Of a stretch of 64,000 bases of DNA, positions 47,888 through 60,977 are shown piece by piece. Position 1 is the stretch's first letter, and each line of letters starts with the position of its first letter. Origin of the DNA: Piezodorus guildinii. Taxonomy: Eukaryota; Arthropoda; Insecta; Hemiptera; Pentatomidae. Position numbers and translations under genes: made by a program. Location of the stretch: the NCBI GenBank assembly GCA_023052935.1, contig CM041293.1:53804725-53868724 (forward strand), given 5' to 3'. The notes under the pieces are model-generated. The model was not told the origin of the DNA. It searched no databases and worked only from the letters and a program-made list of their open reading frames with translations.

Positions 47888-50400
47888 CAATGGCCTCGGA
47901 TTTATACAGTAACAAACGGAAAAAACACGGCAAACGGCACAGGATAAACATTGGATTTTGGAATCTGCTCTCGCTTTACAGACCCGGAGCACTGAAATTG
48001 CTCTTAGACCAAATTGACCGTTTTAAATTAGACATTACTGCTATCCAAGAAGTCCGATGGACTGGCCAAAGTGTACTAGAGAAGAGAAACTTCACAGTAT
48101 ATTACAGCTGTAGTTAACGACACCATAACTTTGGAGTCGGATTCGTTGTCAGAAAGCAATAAAGGAACTTGTTGATTGGCTTTAAACCAATTAGTCCTCG
48201 AATCTGTCTGTTAAGAAACAAGGGTAAATTTAAGAATATCACTATGTTCACGCTTCCACAGAAGACACGGGTGAAGAAGAGAAGGATGCCTTCTACGAAC
48301 AACTGGAGGAAGCTTTGGACAAATGCCCAGGATATGATATGAAGATCATTGCTGGAGATCTTAACGCAAAAATAGGAAAGGAAGAAATTTATTTCCCAAC
48401 AATTGGCAAACATAGTCTTCACTACCAATGCAACGAAAATGGGCGGCGCCTGGTTAATTTTGCTTGCTATTGCAAGCACCATGTTCCCTCACAAGGACAT
48501 ATATAAAGGTATTTGGACATCGTCAGATGGTAGGACTTAACCAAATTGATCACATTCTTGTTAGTGGAAGACATATCAGCTCCATGGTTAATGTATGTGT
48601 GTTTAGAAATGCTAAAGTTGACTCTGACCACATTCTCTGTATACCAACTGTCATAGCAAGAATAAACTACGCCCATTGTGGGCAGGTACAGGCTACAAAG
48701 CGCTATGAAACAAATGAAAAGATCCTGTATATCCAACAGAGATATGTGTCAGCATTGGATCAGAAGCTCGCAGAAAACCATATAAAGGAAGATATTAATG
48801 AGGAATGGGAAAGATGCTCTTTCGCTAAAACACGAGCAGCTGAAGAAATCCTGGGAACAGCTGGAAGAGAAGCACGGATACTGTGGTTTGATGAGGAGTG
48901 CAAAACCCCTTCAAATGCAAAAAATGTGGCATACCAGGTGATGATCAGGAGAAGGACTCGGCACACTGCAGAAGGACCAGGAGAAGAGTGGAGAAGAGAC
49001 TCCATCGTAAAAAGAAGAGGCAACATAAACATGCTGAACTGGTAAATATGGAAAAGTTAAGAATAAAAAAAAATGTCCTTAAATTCTACCAGGTAGCCAA
49101 CAAAACTTGAAAGCCTTTCAAGCAAATCCCCTCTATGGGTCAAAACAACAAAGGAGACCTCCTAACTGATACCGAGTCATGCATGGTGGAATGGAAGAGG
49201 TACTTCCTAGGCCTGTTAAATGGGGAGGGTGAAATAGATGGAGATCGCTCTTGTTATGTGCCACTCGAAGGAGATCTAGAGCCTCCTGACGATGAAGTTG
49301 ACCAAGCAATAGAGCAGCTCAAGAACAATAAAGACTCTGGTATCGATGGCCTACCAGCCGAATTATTCAAGCAGGGATCATCCGAACTTCTCAAAACCCT
49401 TCACAATATCATCTTGACTGTGTGGGTTGAAGAGGACATGCCTGAAAAATGGAAGAAGACCTTAATATGTCCTATACATAAGAAGGGAGATATGCTTATG
49501 TGTAGTAACTATAGTAGAATATCCCTTCTCCCAAGTGCATACAAACAGGAAATTGGAACTACCAGTGTGGATTCATGCACGGAAAGTCAACAATAGACCA
49601 GATTTTCAGTCTTTGTGGAATTTTGGAAAAAGGCAGAGAATATGGATTCAAGACACATCACCTGTTTCTCGACTTCAGATCCGTGTATGATAGCATTGAT
49701 CGGGAAGAAATGTACGAGGCCCTCATCGAACTGAACGTACCTTCTAAACTTGTTTGTCTGGTCAGGATGAGCATGACTGGCAATGAATGCTTTGTACAAA
49801 TCCAAAGAAGGCGATCGCAGGGTTTCTCGACAGTAAGAGGATTAAGGCAAGGAGATGCCCTGGCATGTCTCCTCTTTAATCTCCACCTTGAAAAAGCAAT
49901 AAGAGAATCCGGAATCCAGACGACAGGCACTGTATTCAACAAAATAGTTCAGCTAAAATAGCGTATGCTGAGGATATTGATATCATTGGAAGGTCGTATC
50001 AGGCTGTATTGCAAGCATTCCTGGCATTGGATCGTGCGGCTAGATATCTTGGCTGTCAGTCGTCAACCAAGACATTACCAAATATATGGTGTCTGATCAG
50101 CCACCCCGACAAATTGGTAATGAAGTAGCATTTGGCCCTTACATGTTCGAACAAGTGTCGGAATTCACATATCTTGGTGCACAAGTAACGTGTGACAACA
50201 GTATATCAGCGAGATACAGAGAAGAAGAATATCAGCGAATCGTTGTTATTATGGACTCCGCTCACATTTTTCAAGCAAACTTCTCTCGCAATACACTAAG
50301 GTAATTCTCTACAAAACCCTCATCCGTACAGCACAGGATAGGGACGCTTGGCGATTGCTAGTGGAGGAAGCCAAGACCCGCTTGCGAGTTGTAGAGCTGA
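47888..50400 (+). mobile_element. RTE-type LINE, decayed
   Basis: The endonuclease spans 47891-48680: INIGFWNLLSLYRPGALKLL, ITAIQEVRWTG, AGDLNAKIGKEEIYFPTIGK, NQIDHILVSG, DSDHIL. The RT spans 49110-50390: KDSGIDGLPAELFKQG, PEKWKKTLICPIHKKGDML, FLDFRSVYDSIDREEMYEAL, GLRQGDALACLLFNL, then after a frameshift AYAEDIDIIGRS, where Glu replaces the first Asp of YADD. The C-terminus (WRLLVEEAKTRLRVVEL) ends near 50400. Several stops and indels leave it inactive. Confidence 0.86.
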
Positions 50401-50494
50401 TCTATCCATTTATTCATGCAACTTATATTATAATTACTTAACTCATGATATTAAACAATTTTATTTTGAAAAAAAAAATTTTTACAGCAGACAA

Positions 50495-53400
50495 CTACAC
50501 AATTTTTTCAAAATCCAATAGTATTGGATTTGTAGGTTTATAGAACAGAGATGTTGGATCAAATGACAATGGTTCAACAGTTGCACTATTCAGTTTAACA
50601 TGGTAATTCATCAGAGCGGAGGACAAAAATATTTTCATTTCAAGAAGAGCAAATTTCATACCTGCAACAAAAAACATATTTATAATCGATGAATATAATA
50701 ATAATCAAATTTTCAATACAGCAGTCACTATAATAATAATAATAATAATAAAATAGGTTGCTCAAAGCACAGTAATATTGTCAACAAACTTTCTCCAATA
50801 AAACCTTAATCCACAAGATCATACTTGATACATTCTTCTTGCCAATACCTCGGTTTACACGTCAGACATAACACTTCAGTTTAGGGCTGATAACTTTCTT
50901 TATATTTAAAACATACATATTTGTTCATCCTCATTAATATTTAGAAAAATTATCTTTACCAAAATCTTTCAAAAGATAATTTGATTTTAATAAGGAAACA
51001 TTTCTGGGCAAAAACTGTGGAGAGGAGATAGCCTAGTTTTACAAGTAAATGACCCTTAAATTACTCAGTGGGGGATCTCTACCTGTAGAGGTGATTTGAA
51101 TAATAAATAAAACCTGAGGAAAAACAGAAACCTGTGTCCTTGATATGGAAAATAAAGCCCTGAGCTGATCCACAAAATTTCCTCAATAGGGATATATTCC
51201 ATGATTTGGCCAGTCAAAAAGCATATCTTCCTCTCTCGAAAATCCTACTTTGGATCTGCCACTGATTTAAACCCCAAATAAGATTGGGAGAGTGGACTTG
51301 AGACAACCAGAAATCATTTCAGTAATTAGTTCAATTAATTAAAAGCTTGTAACTTCTTAAGGTCACCTATGCATAATCTTGGTCCAAGCCCAAATGGATA
51401 GAAAACTTTTTGAGGTTTTTCCCATCTTTCTGGTATGAACTGTAAGGGATTTTCATAAAATCTTGGATCCCTATGAAGACAATACATTGATGCAGATATA
51501 CCACAGCCAGCTGGAAGGATAGCACCACATGGAAGCTTGAATGGTTTCTCTGCTAACCTGAACATACCAGTCACTGGAGGATAGAGTCTTAAAGCTTCTG
51601 AAAATGTTTTTAAAATATAATACAAATACTTGAAAAAGTATACTAACAATGTATATATACTTAATTTTGTAGTTACCATTTATAACACACTCCAAATAGT
51701 CAATTTTTTCAACGAGTCTATTGATTTTCCGTTTTCCTTAAAGACATTTTGAGCTTCTAATCTGATTTTATTTTGTACTTCAGGATTTTTAGACAGCAGA
51801 TACAAAGTATATGTTAAAGCAGTGGATGTTGTTTCAAATCCTGCCAGAATGAATATAAAGAACTGTGCCACCATTAAATCATCACTGAAATCTGAAATCA
51901 TTTTTAAAAACGCTGTTAGAATAATAATTGAATTAATTTTCTTATGATACAGTTTGATAAATTTTTTGAATGTCCTATACAGGGGAGCCCGTGGCTGAAT
52001 GGTTAGCGCGTAGCCTGCCACGCTGAAGTTGTGAGTTCGAATCCCAGTCCCAGGGGACTTTTTTCAAGCATACAAATAAATGGGGATTCACTCACAATCT
52101 CCCCCGGGTATGTGGGACCCGTCAGCTAATTGATAAGTCACCCACAAAAATAGGCGTAGGGAGTGATGACCCTACCCTATAAAATGTCATCGAGTATCGC
52201 GGTGTGGAATATAAACCATACCGCGGGGCCAAGGGCCTCCAAGGCCTGTCGCGCCAACCGAATGAATGAATGAATGAATACAGGGTGTCTAATAAAGCCA
52301 CTTTATACCATGCATTTTGCACGTTTTTTCGATTTTCTCAAAAACGGTTGCAATGATTTTGATTAAACTCGCTATATCGATGTAAATTCAATGGGCTTTA
52401 ATATCATGTAGGTTTCATTCAGATTAAAATGGTCTGACAGGGCTTAAATGCTGATATTTTAAATTTTCCCTATCTAAAGTACCTTTTATTTTGTTGATTC
52501 TATAAAAATAACTATATTATCTTGTTACCACTGATAAAAAACAGGTAAATATGTAAGTTGTGCGAATTTAAAAAACAACTAAAGGAGAAAAATTAAAAAA
52601 AAAAATTTTAGTGCAATTTTTTGTTTTTGAACATAAGAGTAGTAATATGCATGTATGATATACCGTTGGAAAGCTAAACATTTTAGAAAAAATATTATAT
52701 TATACTCAACCTTTTAAAAGTTAATAGAGAGTGATGAAAAGAAGATAAAACTGATTATTTTAGATAATAATATAATAGATTTTTTAATAAAACACATGTT
52801 TCTATATAAATTCAATTTAATTAATTCTTTAATAGTTTCACGTAATTTTATCTCTAACTGTATTTGAAAATTCTTTCATTGATTTTAAAAATGGAAGTAA
52901 GTGAAAGTCGTGTGTTGCCCGCACCAGATTTTTTACTTTCACTTACCTATATATGAAATATATAGTAAGGGAAAGTATTGCGATCATGAAAATTTTCGAC
53001 TTCCAGTTTTCGACGGAAATACACGTTTTAGGGGCTCCTGTGTCCAAATCACCAAGTCCCGAAAAAAAGGTCTGTATGTCTGTCCGTGTGTGGTCTAGTG
53101 CCAAAATGGTAAGTTGTACGAAACTGAAATTTCATATTTAAGACATCTATACATTCAGGATGTTACAGCAACATTTTTATCAAAATCGGCTAACCAGAAG
53201 AGCCACTTTATACCATGAATTTTTCACATTTTTACAATTTTTTCGAAAACGGCCCAAACTATTTTGATTAAACTCTATATATCGATGTAAAATTTGATGG
53301 GCTTTAATATGATGTAGATTTATTCTGATTGAAATAGTCTAACAGGGCTTAAATGCCGATATTATAAGAGGTCCCTGTTGCCACTTCAAACATCTTTCAA

Positions 53401-55779
53401 GAATTATCTAGAAGATTTTGGGATGAAAGGATTTGGACTTGAGGTTAGGATGGGACGCCATCTAGAAGTTAATAACTTATGTTTATTTCAGAACAAATCC
53501 GCAACAAATGGAATATTCAGATTGTTAAGGGAACAGGGCTCTTAACCCATTTCAAGTGCTGCCCTCTAGCAGACAGCATCATTATCAAGGGCACAACACC
53601 CTCTTGTGGCATCTTCTCATGAGCTTCTTTTTTTTTTTCCAGTAAATTTAAAGTTTAAAGCATTCCTTAAATTACCAAGATCCTTTTACATATGTACTTA
53701 TTCATAAAATTTCAAAAAATAAATAATAATAATAATAACAAAAATAAATAAATATAATAAATAATATAAATAAATATAATAAATAATAATAAAAATAATA
53801 ATAACAAAAAATAAGTAAATAACCAAATTTAATATTTAACCAGAATCAATAATTAACCACAAGTTTAGTCAATATATCAATCATTCCAGGATAATTCATG
53901 TATTTTTTAAATATTTATTGACAACATACAATATACATTACCAGGTTCTGTCTCCTTCAAATGAAGCATGAGATCTAAGAAGCTGCCAGGAACACGTGAT
54001 GACCTAGCGATTGCATTTCTGTAAAATGCATCTATTTCTTTTGGAACAGTCTTTATACCAGTAGAAAGAGCAAACTGGGGCATAAACAATCTTAATAACA
54101 CAGCAACACCTTGAAATTGCAATGAAAACTTTAATAAATATTACTATTGTTGTTATTATAAATATTACTAAATCTTTAAAAATATTTATTACCTCGTAAT
54201 CCTGATAAACTGAAAACCTTAGTAGAGTTCTCAATAAATCCAGTATTGTCCTGAACACAGAAAACAGTCTTTGCAATAACATTGCATGAATATTGGTCCA
54301 TGACTTCTTTTATGTCAACAGATGAGCCAAATCCATTGAGGCACTGAACTGTGCATGACTCAATACCATCAAATACAGTTTTCAGTCTAACAAAATGAGA
54401 TTTATCAGCCACTATTGCCTACTATTGATTTAAGGTTTGTTATTTATATATGAAGGAAAAAAGAAGAATACATTGAGGGAGTTGAAAAGAAGATTGAATT
54501 AATTAATGTATTAATTATTAAAACATCTATAAATATGAGTAAAATAATATACACTTTTAAGTACCTAACATTAGAAAATGCTGGTCGGAGTTTAGACCTG
54601 GCCCATTTCCAAAGCTTTCCTTTGAGATAAAACAAGTTCAAAGATAATGGATCAGACAAATCAGAGTACAATCCTCGATCTTCAAAGTTTCTGTTTGAAA
54701 ATTAAATAGTTAATTAGAAGTTAGTTATTTAAAGTAACTGTTAATTAAACTTATACTCTAACTTAAAATATAATTGAAATGTTTTTATTTTAAAAAATAG
54801 ATAGTTTATAACTATTTTAATATTTTAAATTTAATAGATTTGATCATACATGGGCATAATGTGACTGTTATTAAAATTCGATGTTTAAAATTACAATATT
54901 GTAAATGAAATAACATTGTTGGAAGATTTCTTATGTTTGAGAATTCCTTTCGGCTTAGTTTTTATTGTAATTTATATTTCCATTTTTTACATGGAACATT
55001 TTAGGTAACTATAGGGCTGTTTACATAATTTTAACTATTTATTTATTTGAGTTAAATTGTTGATATAGATAAATATCAATTGAATGCTAAGCTGTAAATA
55101 TATATATTTATTTATATACATTTATAATGAAATATTTTTCTGTTACGATATTAGTTTTTAAATAACACTGATTAATCATTATGTTTTACTTTTCAATCAA
55201 GGGCGGAGTGGCTCTTCTTTAAAAACATTAGGACAAATAAAAATTAACTATTAGAATAAACTGCGTTGTTAAAGAATGTTTTGATTTCAAAGTATGTATT
55301 TTGTTTTGAAAAGAAACAGGGGGAAAGCACTTACTAAGTTCAATTAAGCCAAACAGGCTATTAAATAACAGTAACTCACTATTAATGGTACTACTATATT
55401 GTTTGGTATGTATTGTCTTATTTTAAATTATTCATTATCCATTTATTTTTCCCAGTGATTTTTTGAAGTGGGATTTAAAAAAATGATTAACTTACTTGGC
55501 TTCTTCTTTCAACATGATTTCGATTAAGTCTGGATTTCGGATTAGTAATGTAGGCTGCACGCCATTATAAATTCCAATATAGTCCTTTCCCTCACCTTGG
55601 TCATAAAGGTTCTTCATTGTCTCATAGTAACTAGTCTTTTTAAGTATAACAGGCAGAAGATTACCCAAAATTGGTAACCCAGGTACTTCAGGAATGCCAA
55701 GTTGACTCCAAAAACTTTTTCTAGTCCATTGGAAACACAGACAAAAGAACAAAATAAAGAGAAGAAGGACAGTAATCAT
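50495..55779 (-). CDS. Cytochrome P450, CYP6-like (CYP3 clan), seven exons with one frameshift
   Basis: Exons read on the minus strand: 55779-55496, 54690-54565, 54386-54193, 54109-53942, 51891-51677, 51597-51367 and 50661-50495. They give about 461 residues, somewhat short of the usual 500. The N-terminus is a hydrophobic ER anchor (MITVLLLFILFF) followed by the proline-rich hinge (GIPEVPGLPILGN). Further motifs are the C-helix WKWAR, the I-helix AGFETTST (oxygen activation), the K-helix EALR (ExxR), FIPERW, and the heme loop FGLGPRLCIG with its cysteine ligand. All splice phases agree except in exon 5, where one base is missing from a six-base A run, just before the segment reading DYLECVIN. 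Insect CYP6-like enzymes are NADPH-dependent monooxygenases acting on plant toxins, insecticides and endogenous lipids; the substrate here cannot be told. Intron 4 is large and full of repeats. Confidence 0.93.
50731..50752. repeat. (AAT)n microsatellite
   Basis: A short run of AAT units in the last P450 intron. Confidence 0.85.
51982..52277 (+). repeat. tRNA-derived SINE (family 2), intact-looking
   Basis: The head has pol III box A (TGGCTGAATGGTTAGCGCG) and box B (GAGTTCGAATCCC) with tRNA-like spacing. The body runs through CCCCCGGGTATGTGGGACCC and GTAGGGAGTGATGACCCTAC. The tail is (GAAT)n. ATACAGGG occurs at both borders (51977-51984 and 52278-52285) and may be the target duplication. It lies in P450 intron 4, antisense to the gene. 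Confidence 0.8.
52286..52934 (+). repeat. ACTTTC repeat copy, 5'-truncated
   Basis: It matches 14605-15230 (CCATGCATTTTGCACG, CTCAAAAACGG, TGGTCTGACAGGGCTTAAAT) and ends at GTAAGTGAAAGT (52897-52908) plus a GCCCGCACCAGATTTTTT tail. The next copy follows at once. Confidence 0.7.
52935..53365 (+). repeat. ACTTTC repeat copy, 3'-truncated
   Basis: It begins with ACTTTCACTTAC and the long near-palindrome, then GTTTTCGACGGAAATACACG, and continues to ACAGGGCTTAAATGCCGATA, where it breaks off. It forms a head-to-tail pair with the copy just upstream. Confidence 0.7.
53718..53820. repeat. AATA/AATAA simple repeat
   Basis: Imperfect tandem AAT and AAATAAT units in P450 intron 4. Confidence 0.8.
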
Positions 55780-56587
55780 GTTTTCTCCTGAAAATTATAA
55801 ATCATCTTGTAATTTTATTTTGAATACCTTAAATTAGGGAATATAAATAATATTCATTTTTCAAAGTTTAAAAAAATACATTATATGGTAAGTATTCTTA
55901 ATTTAGGCTTTCTTTTTCAGATAAGCTATTTTCCTTCCTAACTATTATACTCATATTACAGAGATATTCCAATATCTAAAGATATTCTATTTTATCAATT
56001 TTTATCACATCTACACAAGTTCTAAAAGAGCAGTATGAAGCCATCTCCAGTTCTCTTTACCCAACTAACTTGTAATGTCCAACTTGATTTGGTTCTATAT
56101 CCAATTTTCTTGTGCTATCTTCTAGGAAGGTTCTTTAACAACGCTATACTTCTATGAACTTTCTTGGAAACCCTTTCAATCAACATGATTCTATGGTTTG
56201 AAATAGTTTGCTTTATATTATTTCTTTCCTTTCTCCCTGTGTCATTTCCGAAGTTTAGGGGTCTAGATCTTTACACTTTTATAATCCTGGCATATCTGTT
56301 ATTTAGGAAGGGTTTTCATTGTTTCTCTTTAATTGTTTATTTGATGAATTTTTGAATTCGATCCTTCATAGACAATAATTCTCTACGTGCTCTTTCAGCA
56401 TTTACATCAGAGCGATAAGATCATGTCCTAGTTAGCGATTTATGACAAAGGTCTAAAAGATACACATCGCAAGTGAAGCAAGGATATTATAAGTTCACAT
56501 CTATAGAATTCAAACATATATCCCAATATATTACGTCAAAAAAAAAATGTTCTAAGTCAGTTCAGTATAAACTAGGTGAGTCTAAAG
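55780..56587. other. Upstream of the P450 gene
   Basis: About 800 bp of AT-rich sequence that must hold the P450 promoter. No specific core or response element can be called with confidence. Confidence 0.4.
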
Positions 56588-57189
56588 CAGTGGTTCTCTA
56601 CTAATGGGCCGCGAGAAGCTATTGGAAAAATTGTATTAAATTACTATAATAAAAAATCCTTAAAAGCCTGGCTTGAATAAAAATAACTAATGCATTGCAC
56701 AACTCATTAAATTAAGCTCAGTAATGAAAGTAAATAGGTACCTGTATTGTATTTCGAAGTTTTAGAAATTCTCTGATTATAATGTTTTGCGGATTGTGGT
56801 CAGGTTTAAGTCTGAGTCTAGAATATCTGGCGGTATCTTAACAATTTATTCTAACTGCTTTATCGTTAATCCATCATTTCAAAAACGAAAGGTTTCTGTT
56901 AGTCGGATCATCTTAAAATTAATACAATGATTTGGAATAGGTACTATACTATATAATTTTAGAAAATATTTAGATTTTTTTACCAATTTATTTTCTAGTA
57001 TATTTTTTTTTTTGAAATCTAGAATAGTTTTTAACGTTTTAGAAGGAATGTTTTAGTATGCTTTGGATTGAAAATAAATACGTATTAACTTATAGCAACT
57101 TTAGAAAAGATTTTTTGAATTTAGGGGGCTTTTGCCATTGTACTAATTGGATGAAGGGGTCCGGAAAAATGTTTTGTCGCGAACCACTG
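56588..57189. mobile_element. hAT-type MITE (602 bp)
   Basis: The ends are inverted repeats: CAGTGGTTCTCTACTAATGG with GGCCGCGAGAAGC at the left, and TTTTGTCGCGAACCACTG at the right. The 8-bp flanks GTCTAAAG (56580-56587) and GTTTAGAG (57190-57197) match at six positions and fit the hAT target consensus nTCTAGAn. No transposase is encoded. Confidence 0.85.
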
Positions 57190-57197
57190 GTTTAGAG

Positions 57198-58254
57198 CTT
57201 TTGAATATATTCTGAACTCATCTGGTCCCGTTCTTAGAAATCAGAAGTATAATGATAAGGAACGCTCGTAACTAGACAGAACAATCTTAGCATCTATTAA
57301 ATTATTTATCCTAGCCAAGATGTGTAAGTTAAATAAAAAAGATAAATACTATACGCTGAGTGCATACCATAGAAAATTAACTTTATTTTCCATGGTACAT
57401 ACACATATAGAGCTCTTATTACATCAATATAACCTCTTTGTAATATTATCACGAATCAAATTAAAAGACATAATCATTCATTAAAAAATTTCCGCTGTTA
57501 AAGAGCATAAGATTTAAGATTTTTTTTTTCTTAGGCGTGCGAAATTCAACTGTTAAGGTCTCTATAAATATCTTATCATTTGTCTTTAACTTCATGTCAA
57601 ATGGATCTCTGTCAGCAATAGCAAGATGAAAAAAAAAAAAATTCAAAATTAATTTATAAGTATTACAAAAGTTGGAGAAATTTTCTTTAGCTTTGATGAT
57701 TAAAAAAACAACAACCTAATAAACTGAAATATCCTTACCTCAATTAAAAGTAATAATTCGGAAGAATATATGTCAAGCTATATATTTGACACCTATTATG
57801 TTAATACTAAATTTCAGAACTCGCTAAAAATACATCTAAAAATTTCAAAGATCCTAACCCCATCACTTCATGGCTGGGCCATATCAACTGAAATGTGCTG
57901 ATTAATTAAACTGACAAGTAAAAGATAATATTAAGAGGAATGTATACCTTAAGAAATCATTATCTATTGGTGGAATATTGTACATGTTTATTACCAATTT
58001 TAATTCAAACCAAAACTATAATTTAAGTTTCATTAAAAGAATAATTAAATTGCCTGAAATGAACTACTAGAAAACTATTCATTTATGGTTCAAAAAAAGA
58101 ATGTTGTCTAACAAAATAAGCTTTATTAGATATCATGAGTTATTGAAAACTTCTAGGCAATTCTAATTAATGTTTATTTCTTTAATATATTTCTATTAGA
58201 ATTAGAATAAAAGAAAAATAATTAAAGTTTCATAAATAAAATATATTTATTAAT
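57198..58254. other. Intergenic sequence, nothing recognised
   Basis: About 1 kb of AT-rich sequence without coding or repeat signals that I can name. Confidence 0.45.
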
Positions 58255-58863
58255 TTTTGGTGACGAAATATCTCAGAATGACATTAGATGCAAGCCTTAA
58301 ATGGAAAGAACACATAAAACGAAATTAGCTCAACTAAACCTTAAGTATAAAAAGATGTATTGGATTCTAGGATGAAAATCAAACCTGTCGATAGAAAATG
58401 AAGATCAACTGTATAAAATCAAGTCCTTAGTCCTATCTGGACATATGGAATCCAACTATGAGGATGCAAAAAGGACTCTAAAAGACTGAATATACAAAGG
58501 TTCTATAATAAAGTTATTAGGGGAATCAATAATATCCCCTGGTACATTAGGGATGATAATTTTCACGGAGATCTCCATCTACTGACCTGCAAGGGAACAC
58601 CAATGCTGAGGCCGTCCATTTCCTCAAGTTTGATACCCTACTGAAAAGATTTGAGTGCTGAAAGCCTAATGAGCTTATGTAAAAGTGTTTTGTGTGACCA
58701 AATAGTGATTGGGTAAAATACTATAAATACATGAAAATATTTAAACAGTATTATGTATATTCCTGTTTATCCTTTTTTATTAATTTATTTTAGAATTAAG
58801 TAGCTAATATGCTTGTAGAGCCTGGTTGTGATTTCAATAACTTATAAAAAAAAAAAAAAAAAT
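58255..58863 (+). mobile_element. Jockey LINE 3' fragment
   Basis: Frame-shifted RT C-terminus: TLDASLKWKEHIKRN, LNLKYKKMYWILG, an IWTYGIQLWG-equivalent stretch at about 58436-58466, then the FYNKVIRGINN region and a 3' UTR ending in poly-A at 58844-58861. Confidence 0.75.
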
Positions 58864-58992
58864 TAATGCTAGGTCATTATCAGCTGCTTGTCCTTAATGA
58901 TATAATCTGTTTCAGTTTATATAAGGCATTTACTCAGCCTCTTTTTAATCACTTTAAAAATGTGTGAGTAAATAATAACAAATTAATCAATG

Positions 58993-59090
58993 CCAAATTT
59001 TTTATTTTATTCTTATTAGCATGGAAACTTATGTAAAAATTTAATTTTTAAATTTATTTATTTAAAGGTATTTTTCCTTTTCAAAAGGTC
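58993..59090 (+). repeat. Duplicated segment, copy 1
   Basis: It contains TTATTCTTATTAGCATGGAA and then TTTAAAGGTATTTTTCC. Both halves recur, separated, at 59836-59895 and 60395-60425. Confidence 0.55.
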
Positions 59091-59835
59091 AAACAAAATA
59101 TTTGGTTTATTTTGAGTTTTGCAAACACTGTTCAGGTATAGTAATGTTTTCAGCAAAAGTATGAAATCAGATTAAATTTAATCCTAAAAATAAGAACACC
59201 TATAGAACTTAAAAAAAATTAAAACCCCAATTAACTGATGTAAATGAAAGGAAGATCTGATTTATATCTAATATTAAACAGTTATCAAGTTTTAATAACA
59301 GTTTATCAATAATTTTTTTTCTCCTTCATTGCAATATTTCAAGTCCTATTATAATTTTAATTTTTATCATACATGAAATTAAAGACAAATATGTATTTTA
59401 AATTGATGACGAAGTGTCATCCTCTAAACATCCTAAATTTACTTTTACAAGATGATAAAATTTAAAAAAAACAAAAAAAGTAACAGAAGAAATGTATAAT
59501 CCTAGAAATCATTTAAATTTCAATAAAACTTCACTATCTGAGGGTATTTACTTTCTAAAACCAATTTTCTACGGTATTTATTTTTTTATGGTAATTTTAG
59601 TGAGTTATATGTGTATATGTATATGTGTGTATATATACATACATTTTTTTTCCTTACATGGTAACCCCACATAAGGACCGTTTATTTGATTACATCATTT
59701 TTCACACCTTAATGGTATATATTGAAAAAAAGTATATATTACGGAGGACCTTTAAATAAAATAAAGTAGCTAAAAATTGGAGGTGTACCAAACCATCATA
59801 ACCTAAAAATATATTTTTTTTTTTTTAATTCAAAT

Positions 59836-60425
59836 TTTTTTTTTATTTTATTCTTATTAGCATGGAAACTTATGTAAAATTTAATTTTTAAATCTATTTT
59901 GTAATATACCCATTTTTCTATAAAGTATACAATTATTTATTTATTTATTATTTAAATATTATTTTAGGCAGGCTAACTATTAGATACAAAATAGAATTAA
60001 AATAAAAATTAACAGCTCCAATTTGAATGTTTGTTTGTAAACATAACCTCCATTTTGGATGCAAGGGACACCCTGGGTAAAAACCCAGGTAGAAGAAAGA
60101 TACCTGGTGATAGGCAGTTTCAAGAGGGGGACTTGTGAGAGGAGTTTGGAGTTATGAGCTGATAGGGGGAAGAGCTGATGTAGGAATATGATGGATCTTG
60201 GTTAGCCTGCATATTGTTTGTGTTATGTTTGTAAGTGATTATTATAATTAAAAAGTTAAATAATAAAAATGTGCCTGATTGTCAAGAATCCAAACCATAC
60301 CCTGAGAGATAAATTGAATATTAATTAAGTAAATATTTGTGTTAATTGATTTTTTCTAAAAAGAATAATTTTATAAAAATAAGCATATTATAATTTATTT
60401 AAAGGTATTTTTCCTTTTCAAAAGA
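59836..60425 (+). repeat. Duplicated segment, copy 2, interrupted
   Basis: TTATTCTTATTAGCATGGAA recurs at about 59850, while TTTAAAGGTATTTTTCCTTT recurs only at about 60399. About 500 bp without a recognised element separates the two halves, as if something inserted into this copy. Confidence 0.5.
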
Positions 60426-60977
60426 TCTTTTTGGTGGAGAAAAATTTAAAAAATATTTTTTGAAACTGTTTTGTAAAATCCATAACATATATTTTTTTCA
60501 TAAAAATCGGTTGAGCTGTTCAAGAGAACACATTTGTTTTTGTTTTTTCTTTCCCTCTCCATAACTTCCCCCCCTTTGAGGATTAAGGAGCTAAAAATTT
60601 GCATACGGTTGTTTCTCACATGTGTGAATCAATGATATAAATTTTGTTCCAATATACACAGGGGCAGATTTCATATGCTTATTCTGCTAGGCCCTTTTGT
60701 TCCATTTCTGGCAAATTTCCAGGGTTTTAAGTGTTATGTTGAACCAAGTCCTCAGATACCACAGCGTTCCCAGCCCCAACAAGCTATTATAATCACATCA
60801 ACTACCCAACTCAACTTCCTGATCCTTATTCTCTTCACAACCAAAATCAAACTGACATCACCTCCATTCTATCATCCTTCCTTTCAGATTTACAAGCAAC
60901 CATTAACCCACTGATTTCTCTCCTCACATTTATAGAATTACACGACTCCTGTCTGTAATTCCTCTCCCTATTCCACG

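Noticed and set aside
52010..52060. Possible functional tRNA gene
   Set aside because: The pol III boxes are present, but the acceptor stem does not pair and a repeat body with a GAAT tail follows, so it is a SINE head.
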